Position numbers and translations under genes: made by a program. Under the pieces are notes generated by a model. The model had not been told where the DNA came from. It saw nothing but the letters and a program-made list of their open reading frames with translations, and made no database searches. Below, piece by piece: positions 54,861 to 64,000 of a stretch of 64,000 nucleotides of DNA. The first letter of the stretch is position 1. Each line of letters opens with the position of its first letter. Source of the DNA: Atriophallophorus winterbourni (taxonomy: Eukaryota > Platyhelminthes > Trematoda > Plagiorchiida > Microphallidae); NCBI GenBank assembly GCA_013407085.1, contig JACCGJ010016143.1, positions 31,477-95,476 of the forward strand. Reading direction: 5' to 3'.

Positions 54861-55213
54861 GACATAATTTGCCATTGAAGAAGAAAAAGAAGAAGAAATT
54901 GACTTTATTCGTACACACGAATTTTCAGCTGTTACAATAATTTCACCACAAATTTAAAAAAAATTATAAACACGTCCGGACATCGAGTTACAATTTGTCG
55001 ACTGAGCGATTTTTCTTGTCCGTCTTAATTGATTGACATACGATCCAGTTTACTAGCAAAAGTTTTTGGGTCAAACGTTTCACTGCAAGTCCCGGTATCT
55101 CGTACTTCGTTCTAAAGTTCACGTCCAAATTTGACCTCAGTTGATCCGAAAATATTTGATGCATTTTACCCTTGGAGAAATTAATTGTATGCACGGCCGA
55201 TTTGAAGGACCCG

Positions 55214-55214
<1 letters not shown>

Positions 55215-55248
<34 letters not shown>
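55215..55248. repeat. (AT)n microsatellite
   Basis: Seventeen AT units with no interruption. Confidence 0.95.
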
Positions 55249-55251
<3 letters not shown>

Positions 55252-55809
55252 CATTTGAATTAAATTATTTGTAGTATAAACCTTAAAAAGCAGGCAACAA
55301 TTAAGATTTATTTTCCGTTTAACACTAAATAAATAAATAAAGTTGGAATTTCAAACAATCCGTAGTGTAATACGAGCAATTATAAATCATTTTTCATTAA
55401 TAAGCGTTCCAAACATTGAGCTGGATTTACCAAGCGTTTGCATTTTTACACACTAGAATGGTTTTTCTATAAACTGCTCCAAAATATTCTCCTTCATTTT
55501 CCACATTATCAACAAGTTGCTCTTCCGAATACAAAGACTTGATCCAAAATAATATGACCATTATAAGTCTTTTACGTGAAAGTTCCACCTGCTATTTTAA
55601 TAAATTAACAAGTGATAGGTCTCTGCCAAACAAGCAATGAACCACTATATTGAAAACGCCATAATGATCGACGAAATAAACGACGAAACTGTAGCAGTTA
55701 AATTTTAAGTTTAATCTATAGTACATAAATCGATATTTTTTCATTTTATGTCCAACATTTGCCTACCAAACTAACAACGCTTATACTACGTGATAATTCC
55801 TGAATTCAT

Positions 55810-56220
55810 CCAGCTTCCTGGATCTTGTTACAAGAACAAAGACATTCAAAAGCTCTGTCAGGCGTTTGCAGACGCACGCTTTGGAAACATAGATGTTGAT
55901 AGAACCGATTGTCCGACAGTTTTAGGCACAGGAAAAAGGCATCTCAGAAAATTGCTGTGACCATTAGGAAGGGAGACTTAGTTGCATTGCACCGGACAAG
56001 AACCTAATGAGAAATTACTACTTCGTCAAAACAGGCGTTGAAATGACTGTACCCTCGCTAAGCCTACCGGAGGCATCGCGAAGACTTCTCATTTATGAAA
56101 CTCATTGAGAGATACACGGAAGAACTTATCTCTAGCGATACTTCCCGTAGAGATGCCGAGAAAAAAGAAGCAACTGACGAGTTCAACAGAAACCCGAAAC
56201 TGATGGAGAAATGTCGTTGA
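55810..56220 (+). pseudogene. Frame-disrupted coding relic, unrecognised
   Basis: Protein-like segments occur in successive frames: QLPGSCYKNKDIQKLCQAFA and DARFGNIDVDRTDCP; then KIAVTIRKGDLVALHRTRT; then KLIERYTEELISSDTSRRD and AEKKEATDEFNRNP. The order and absence of long intervening ORFs suggest one gene broken by several indels and stops. I do not recognise the family; a transposon or processed pseudogene is possible. Confidence 0.3.
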
Positions 56221-56229
56221 TAGTAATGT

Positions 56230-57190
56230 CTCTCTAAGGGATAATTGCTAAATTAATAATTTTATAATGCTGTATGACTGTATACACGGTTGAATTATGG
56301 GAATCGTTTTCAGTTTTAATACCAAGATCTTTTTCATATTCATATATTTATTTATTTATCCATATATTTTCATATTATACTAGTGAATATATTTTGGTAA
56401 ATATATGCTGTAATAATCGATTTCCTTAAAAGTTTTATGCACATGCTCCGCTAAACGTTAACTATGATGTGATTCTAGCCTCAAAAACTTCGTAATTTTA
56501 ATTCGGAAACGATCGAAGACGTATTTTAAGGCGCCATGCAGGTGGTACCCGATTAGCACACACCTGTTGCATCCAACTGTTCCCGAATTTGCCGACTGGC
56601 CTCCGTGGGAAATGTGCACTAAAGATGATTCAATGCGACAACTGGTTGCCTGCCCCAAAGTTCACGAAGCGCATTTGGCATCCGCTTTCGGCATCCCATT
56701 TGCCTGAAATTAACTTTGTTATTGTTGGACAACCGAGGAAGATTATAGCTCGTTAATTTTCTAAGTATAATTTTTTACTGGTCTCGGTAGCAAGAAATTA
56801 TAGTGTTAAATGATCTGGATGAGTTTGACCTCAATGTTTCGCTAGCGCCCTATATTGTATACAAATAATCCGAATCAAATAGGTCGACTTACCGTAGAAC
56901 TATAAAGCACCTGGATTATTCGATAAATATTGTCGTTTGATTAGACGTTGTGGTATTTGTAGTGTCGCTGTGTGTTTGCGTGTATGTTTCGATCTAGTAA
57001 ACATGCGATTGAAGTAATTTAGATGAACAGTTTTTTGCACACAAAACCTTTAGGGAGTGCAAGAAAATTCGGAGATAAATAGTACAAAAGAAGTGGATGG
57101 TAAAACTTTAGTATATGTTTGATGCCCAGATATAAGAAATGGGTATCGAAAAGCGAACACAATGATGAAAAACCTCTCAGCACTTCGAAA
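56230..57190. other. Interval without recognised features
   Basis: Only short random-looking ORFs; I see no repeat copy or exon that can be supported. Confidence 0.4.
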
Positions 57191-57194
57191 AAGC

Positions 57195-57560
57195 TCATTT
57201 GTATGTATTTCCATCATACACACCCCACGACCGTTATCGTACTGTTTACACTCATCAAGTAAGGACAGTACGATCAGGATCCACATGCGCTTGAAACAGC
57301 GGAAGAATGGTGTAGTATAGACAGTAAACAAACTATCGATCAAGCATCAATTGAGATCAATCGTAAGTGCATATTGTGATTATCGTTCCCTGTACAAACA
57401 TAGTGTTATTCATTCATTCGTACAATACACGAGTTCAGTTACGGTTGTGTTCTGTCGAACCCAAGGCTGGGTCAGTAGTAGCACATCACAGATATAACAA
57501 ATGGTAAACAAGTTGCGCTTGTATGCCACTGTTGGATAAGTTTTTTACGACTAAGCTGTT
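57195..57560 (+). repeat. Repeat family A copy, split by a solo LTR
   Basis: Left part 57195-57310 (CACACCCCACGACCG to GAAACAGCGGAAGAATGG) and right part 57500-57560 (AATGGTAAACAAGTTG to TTGGATAAG) are continuous in the copy at 1841-2010, so the 189-bp LTR between them is an insertion. A family C tail continues around 57705-57790. Confidence 0.8.
57311..57499 (+). mobile_element. Solo LTR with 5-bp target duplication
   Basis: 189 bp beginning TGTAGTATAG and ending ATAACA (TG...CA termini), with AATGG directly before (57306-57310) and after (57500-57504). It is inserted in a family A repeat. Related over its length to the LTR at 7095-7284. Solo LTRs arise by recombination between the two LTRs of a full element. 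Confidence 0.88.
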
Positions 57561-58659
57561 AAATCACATAAGCCTACACATCATTCAAACTCATTTAATA
57601 GATCTACAATTTGGTAAACTAAAACGCACGATTAGTATTAAATTTTCGTAAATTAATTATCTAATTTCTGACGAAAAGAGTGGTGTTTTTTCAACAAACG
57701 TATAGTTTTATGCCATTATTAAATAGGGTTCTCACGATAAACCACGATGTCTAAATACAGAATCACATTGTGTAAATGATGGGGGTGTATGCACAACATT
57801 ACAGCGAGGGTTTGTATTGTGATACTTCCATCCCACGCACATATATTTCGCAACCGGGTTCTGACTATTTGTCATAATCGGTACGAATCTTTGAAAAATA
57901 ATAATATTCTGGTAAGAAAAACACAATTTTTCTGATGGAAATGCATGGATAATTTGAATTCGTTATTAAAGAAATGCCTTTTGAAAATTCGAAAGTGATT
58001 CTGTGTCGAGTGCTCAAGAATCATATAAACGACACAAATATAAGGTGCAGTTCATTGGCCTCATTAAAATAAAAATAAGAAGGATTTTGAATATGCTAGA
58101 AATTTGAACATTGGATTAAATTTCTTAAACACAATAAAATGTGTAAATATGAAACGCAAAAACCTCGTCATAAAATATACAGATAATATTAATAAGACAA
58201 ATTTAACATTTTTGTATCAATGAAAGTTCGTTTGGACAAAGATAATTTAGTGAAAATGAAATGAAGTACAATTGCTACAACGATATTTTGCTAAATATGT
58301 AAACAATATTTTGTTATTAATGGATTCAAAGCGAACTTTCCAACATTTTAAAAGGAAGCCCTAATTTCTTTTTCTTCTTCAATGAACGTTCTTCCAAAAT
58401 TGAGCAAAATGTTGTAAATGCTGGAGTTTGCTGCTTGTCATTAATAATATTATTGATTGCTAATGACAAAATAGAACGAGATTAACCGAAACAATTCAAT
58501 TTCACTATAGATTATTGTTCCAGCTAGTTAATAGATGTGTGTAATTTTGAGTTGAAGCCAAGAAATTGACCTTTGGGTAGACGACAATTGTGGTACATAG
58601 ATATTCGTTAAAGAACTACGAAAGCTCTCGGCATTGATCCTGCGAGTTAGGAAAAACTT

Positions 58660-58920
58660 GCTCTTGTGTGCTCATTTTGAATGCACTGTGTAAAGCGTCA
58701 ATTTCGAACTAGGGAAGAGCAAATACAGCTCTTGGATGCCGAACGCAGATCACGCCACCGGTGTGCAACTGACGCCGATCGACCGTGTACTTTCATTACT
58801 GTGAGCGCGGCGGGAGAGATTGTCACGCTTATTTATTCAAAATGCTGCGGAGCATGAATCCATCATGCGTTTGTAATGTACATCCATGGTTGACATCGAC
58901 CGATGGAGGCCAACAACAAT
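58660..58920 (-). repeat. Local repeat family B, copy
   Basis: Reverse-complement match to 54630-54860, including GTCAGTTGCA-ACCGG, GGCGTGATCTGCGTTCGGCA, GAGCTGTAT and GACGCTTTACACA. The left part reaches GGCCTCCATCGGTCGATGTC as in the copy at 2485-2625. Confidence 0.7.
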
Positions 58921-59117
58921 AACAATGTTGACGATGGAGGAATACGAGCGTAAACTTGAAGTGAAAACTGCGAAGTCCATTATTATACGTACAAAAATTC
59001 ATTGGTTCTCCTTTTAACTGGTTCCTCGATCGTTTTTTGAAGTAGAAGTGATCGGACCAATAGGATGGGTCGAAATAAGCGTCCATACTCAATTTTTTCT
59101 CAATTTTTTCACCCACA

Positions 59118-59120
<3 letters not shown>

Positions 59121-59150
<30 letters not shown>
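59121..59150. repeat. (AT)n microsatellite
   Basis: Fifteen AT units following CACACGC. Confidence 0.95.
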
Positions 59151-59157
<7 letters not shown>

Positions 59158-59854
59158 TAACAAAATGTCGAATTTTCGGGATTGAACGATCAAACTCAAT
59201 TTACAATCTACCAGTACAAAATAACCCCAACGCTGCTTATTCTAGTCAAAAATTCAGGTTCTGGCACTAATTTACTTCCACATGATTGTCAAATACTAGG
59301 CTCCGATTATTGTGACCTTGGGATCAGATGACAAACCATGCGAAACAGATTGGGATAAGTCGGGATTAAGGTATGTCCTCGATGCAAGACAACAGAATGG
59401 ACAATTTACAGGAATAGGATACGATTAACAACAATTATCGAATATAAGGTAGGATATTCCTGGTAATATTCTATGTTAGTTAGGTGTTCGTTGTATCAAA
59501 ATGTGGTAGCATTTTGTAGAATTTCCCAATCTACTTTCGCTATCCAGTGTTAATATAATTGTATTATTTTATGGGTAGTTATTAGTATGACTATTAGTGA
59601 AATGTTGCGACTATTATCTAATAGTTCAAAAATGGTCAGCACAAGCTCATAAACTGATTTTGGATATCTGTCGTGCGCGGTACACATCCAGCATTTGAGT
59701 AGCGCTCCGTCACTTAGTTTTGCTATAGTGCTATAGTGTGGTATAGCGGAAACAATAATTTAATCTCTTTTAAACTTGTTGTTAGGCTTGAAATTATGCC
59801 ACAGTTTAAAAAACAGTTACGAATATCATGATTTATAGTCTTCGCGGGAATTCC

Positions 59855-60480
59855 GGTTAAAATGCTCGGTTCAATAAGAACCGACACCAACCATCAATTT
59901 TTGCATCAGACAGTCAAAATTTACACGTATGATTGCGAAATCTTTGTTTTTGAAATTTTGCATACTGAACTAAGGTTACACATTATTGGAAAGGTAGGGG
60001 GGTCCGATGAGCATCGACTGTATGAAGTTGGTTTTGCGGTGCGAAACAGTTTATTAAAGTAGCAAAACCAATCAGCAGCCAAAACGAACAGATTTGAATT
60101 CTATATATGAAGTTCAGTACTGGTACCATTAAGTTGTTGAACGTTTATGCACCGACGGTATCTGCGACGCCTGCCAAAATAGATGCTTTTTATCAAAGCC
60201 ACACAACAGTCCTTATAACGTGATATTGGGTGATTTCAATGCCAGAGTTGGTGCAGTTTACGAGTCTTAGCACGGCATAAAGTCTTTTGGAAACATCCTA
60301 GGTCAAAGCATTAGCATCACCTTGATATTATGCTCGTTGAGGGCGCTAATATAAAGAGTATTCCTCAAAAGATCCCGAAAAATCGCAGACTGAAACACCG
60401 ACTATTCACCGGTTGATTAAAAACTGAAGTTTTACCAGAATAGTGTTCACCGCGCCAAACTATGTGGTGAGCAAATGGTA
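59855..60480 (+). mobile_element. RTE-like LINE, endonuclease-domain remnant
   Basis: Successive frames read LYEVGFAVRNSLLK, then TIKLLNVYAPTVSATPAK and IDAFYQ, then VILGDFNARVGA, then HPRSK with HHLDIML. These are the apurinic-endonuclease blocks of RTE-type LINEs in their normal order (VGFAVRNSL, YAPT, LGDFNARVG, HPRSKHWHQLD). Stops and indels separate them, so it is long dead. Confidence 0.8.
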
Positions 60481-62975
60481 GGCGTCATTTGTATGTTCTA
60501 ACCTAATCTTGCTGTGCAATTTGAAAAAAGCCCTCATGTCCGAGCTCAACCAAACAACTGCACCTGAATAAACGTCTTAAAAGTGGCAATCACATAAAAT
60601 ATTCATACGCCGAGTCGCTCTTTCTCTAGTTATAGTTCAAAGAAAGCTCAAACAAGCGACTGGTTCGAAGCTAACGCTTCCGTGTTAAAAGTTGTCTTGG
60701 GCAAGAAACTGTAGGCGTTCTTGAGGTTTAAACGAATAAAAACAGATGAAAACTAACGAGTTCTTAGAGCAGCTAGAAATAAGGTCCAAGAAGTGCACAG
60801 AAGCGTTCGTTTTTCGTTGATTCTTTACGCAGTTCTCTCCAAGTTCTCTCAGTTGCGGTCCAAAACCTCATTCCACAATCATTCAAGCTTGACAAAGGAA
60901 AATAGGTCAGAAAAATGAGATAATTTATACGCTTTTGTTGGTTGATCATAATCCTAAAAACGTTATTTTGACTCATTTGGCACACATGAATTGGCTCTGT
61001 GCACTATGGGTACAACATAGAATTACAACTACACAACACCAACGGGCCTCTGTTCTGTGCAATTATTTTCAGTTGAGTGAATGTCATGTTTTTTAGTTTC
61101 GTTTTGCTCTAACCACGTTTACTCTTCCTAATGTTTTGTGCTCCCATTTTTTTAATATTTGAAATATTTCGACCATCTGATTTTGAAAACGCGCAACAAG
61201 CATTTATTAGCAAAAGTTCGTAGCACGTTGATAATGATTTTGGCTTGCTTCTCTGTCTTAGACACGTGTAGGATGACTGTATTGACATTGGTGTTTAAAA
61301 AGCAGATCTGGATTCCCTGGAAATGATCTTTAGATTCTCGATTAGGGTGCAAGTTGTTTCATATTGCTCCGATTTATTGATTCTTCATTTACACCGACAT
61401 TTCTGTCTACCACGCTTCCTTTGAAGAGGAAATGCTTCTGCCTCCACTGTAAATATTGTATGAATTTATTCTTGTCTAACCTGGCACTTTTGTGTTCATG
61501 TCAGTTACGAAAGCTTTATCAAAAAAAGTAATGTATCTATTCCAATTGATAGTAATGAGTGACGCAGTCCGGTATTCCTGAGGTTTATTCGTGATCATGC
61601 TGACCGTGGGATCCAAGTATTACGGACAAACTACATATAAACCATAGTTATTGGAGGTGGTTTGGAACAAACAATAATGTTACAACATTGGGAAATATAA
61701 CATAAGGGCTGAACCAAACGATAATTCGGTTTACGTTTCGAATACCGAATAACCCTATCCCATTGTTCCACATTGTGAATGCATGCCTCAACAGTACAGC
61801 ATATAAAAACCAAAGCAGCAGCAGTGAGAGTACAATTTTTGCTTAAGCGGGTCACAGATAGCAGTATCCCTGGCATCAGACGCATGTCGTAAAGATGCTG
61901 GCCGCTATTAGAAAAAAATATTTAACTAGCTAATTGTGATCGCTTATATTTAAAGGCTGCTGTCTTTTTTTGCAACAATCATAGCGGTCCTCACTAAATT
62001 TTTATCTCAACCCACACGGTATAACTGAGGTTTGGTCTGTCTCTAATCCAGAAAAGTAGTTCACCTATGCATGCAATCATTATGGAAAGACTTCATCAAA
62101 CAGCTTAAATTAGTCCAACCGTACAAGCCTTTTTAAATTTTACAACGATTTGTTCTCGCTACATGGGACTGGAATCTGACCTTGGGATGAATTTCAGCTT
62201 GATAAAAACGCTTGAAATTTTGGAGCATTCTTTCAAACACAATTTAATAGCATGTCATAACCTAAATTTTGTAAAAATTCCAGGGTTCAGTAAATTATCA
62301 ACGGCGCATCAATTTAATTGAGCATAAACATTTTTGTATTTAATTGCCAATTATATAGGCAAAAGGAATGGCTAGCGCAGGGTTCACCGATATCTGTTTG
62401 GAGTATGACGGATGAGCGCAGCGAAATCCATTGATCTCGACATTTAGTTCATAAAAGCTTATCGCATGGACCGATTAGTACCTGAATCGTTTCGAGAATG
62501 ATACGTAATGAATGAGTTGATGTGAAACAATGAAAACGAAGCATCTTTACAGTAATTAGCCTGAGTGCATAGCGGGGCCTTTAAATCGGCCGTGCATTAA
62601 AATTAATTCCTCCGCACTTGTTTTCCCTTTTTTCGTCTGTGGGCCAAATGCATCATTTTTAGTATAAACTGAAGCCAATTTTGGACGTGCTATTTTGACG
62701 AATTACGAGATGCCGGGAATTGTTTTGAAACTTTTATCCCAAAACTTTTGGTTACGGCATTTGCTCATAAACTGGATCATATGTGGAAATTATCCATCAA
62801 GACAACTTGTAACTTGATATCGGGACCTGTTCGTCAATTTTTTTGAAAAAAATATTTTGGTGAAATTATTGTAACTGCTGAGAATTCGTTTAGATGAATA
62901 AAGTAAACTTCTTCTCTCTTTTCTTCGTCCAAATATACTTGGCTAAACTTCACAACACACATTTGATGATATAAT
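60481..62975. other. Gene-poor interval
   Basis: No recognisable exon or element was found. ORFs are short, in both strands, without domain character. Confidence 0.4.
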
Positions 62976-63173
62976 ATGCAACAACGGCTACATGAATATT
63001 TAGCACGAATCACGTTTTACAGATCTACCAACACAAGTGGCTTTTTCAAAGAAAATGGTATTCCTCGCGTATTAGTTCATCCTGAGGTGAACTTAGGTCT
63101 GCTGAAATTAATCGAAACTAAATGGTATGATATTAACTCGGAAGATTATACACCGCCACCATCGTCTGAATAG
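62976..63173 (+). CDS. Orphan 65-codon ORF
   Basis: ATG to TAG, with an in-frame TGA three codons upstream of the ATG. Begins MQQRLHEYLARITFYRST, continues GFFKENGIPRVLVHP and ends SEDYTPPPSSE. It has a protein-like mix of charged and hydrophobic residues with no signal or membrane segment. It could be a small single-exon gene, a terminal exon or a relic. No family recognised. Confidence 0.35.
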   Translation: MQQRLHEYLARITFYRSTNTSGFFKENGIPRVLVHPEVNLGLLKLIETKWYDINSEDYTPPPSSE

Positions 63174-64000
63174 CAAACATTTCACTGTAGCTAAATAATA
63201 ATAACCTAGAGTTGCATCTGCACAGACAGTCGATACACACAACTAAAAATGTAATGAAAATACCAAATCCCAGAATGACTGCACGTGTAGACCTGGTTAT
63301 GGACAAACATTTATGACCTACCGCTGGTGTCATTTGTCTGTATACTTAGACAGTTTGTAACATTTGATACTCCCATCTCTGTTTCCGGAACAAGCTGCAG
63401 CTAACATATGCTAGTTGTACTACATTAAAGTTCAAAGAAAGTATGATTTAAATGCCATAACGCCGTTTTCAAACCAACCTGCGAAATACACATCAGATTT
63501 GAGCATTACATACAACGAATAGAAGTACAAATATACCCAATAACGCTTGGCACTTTTCACACAAGTTGGGTTTTGATACACCAGTGAATTGGTAGAATAT
63601 TATAATTTGGAAATAAAACGAAATATTAGAGTCGAGTAGAAGAGTGTGTAAAAATAAAAACTAAAAATTAAAATGTGACGTTAAATTTTTAAAAGAATGT
63701 AAAGAATTAAAGCGGTTATCATCCTTGTAAGACAATCTTAGGTCAAACATCCATATTTGTAATGATCGGAAATTGTTTTCAAAAATATTTTTCGAAAGCC
63801 TTCTAGTATAGGTTTAAAAATGACACGAGCGAAATGATTAGCGGTCCGCAAATAGAAATACAAGTCTTTATTATGCCTTGAGTTCAAATCTGAAAAGCCG
63901 AATTATTTTACAGTTCGAACAGAAGTTCTGCCATTCAACGTCTACACATATAGAGGTTTTCTAACTCCTATGTGGAAATTAGCTGGACTTATTTCTCAAT
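63174..64000. other. Window end, no feature recognised
   Basis: AT-rich sequence with short ORFs only. AATAAAA occurs at about 63612, too far and too common to assign to the small ORF upstream. Confidence 0.4.

Overview
The window is animal nuclear DNA. It has split genes with GT-AG introns, moderately AT-rich introns, microsatellites, and remnants of LINE, LTR, hAT and Tigger/pogo elements. The genes that can be read are basement-membrane (type IV) collagens, which are metazoan. Short to medium introns, CR1-like and RTE-like LINEs and low GC fit a lophotrochozoan, perhaps a flatworm, but the species cannot be fixed from this sequence. 

Region 1 (about 1-39.5 kb, minus strand) holds two type IV collagen alpha-chain genes in the same orientation, head to tail. 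Gene I is complete: 31 coding exons from the signal peptide at 39517 to the stop codon at 13391, about 1758 codons. In order it encodes a secretion signal, a Cys-rich 7S start, a long interrupted Gly-X-Y domain and a 12-Cys NC1 domain that looks alpha2(IV)-like. Gene II begins about 1.2 kb downstream, with a split signal peptide at 12175 and 11874. It runs off the low end of the window after 14 coding exons, so its C-terminal half and NC1 are outside. The two genes share exon sizes and phases almost exactly from the 7S exon onward (78, 135, 45, 63, 123, 36, 63, 192/186, 54, 63, 45, 120 nt). The chains are expected to be secreted, assemble as trimers and cross-link through 7S and NC1 into basement-membrane network. 

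Region 2 (introns of both genes) holds mobile-element debris: CR1-like LINE 3' ends (1-653, 25.85-27.39 kb, 36.5 kb), an RTE-like LINE C-terminus (14.75 kb), an LTR with a gag-like ORF (7.1-7.6 kb), a foldback element (38.06 kb) and copies of local repeat families. 

Region 3 (39.5-64 kb) is gene-poor. Possible plus-strand exons of an unrecognised gene lie at 42.37-43.62 kb. Two deletion-derivative Tigger/pogo elements lie at 43.88 and 53.17 kb, the second inside a 4.28 kb hAT transposon (50157-54439) with an 8-bp target duplication. There is a solo LTR with a 5-bp duplication (57.3 kb), an RTE endonuclease remnant (60 kb) and a 65-codon orphan ORF (62.98 kb). I found no tRNA, rRNA or CRISPR. 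All exon calls come from reading ORF, phase and splice consensus by eye; no search or transcript data were available.
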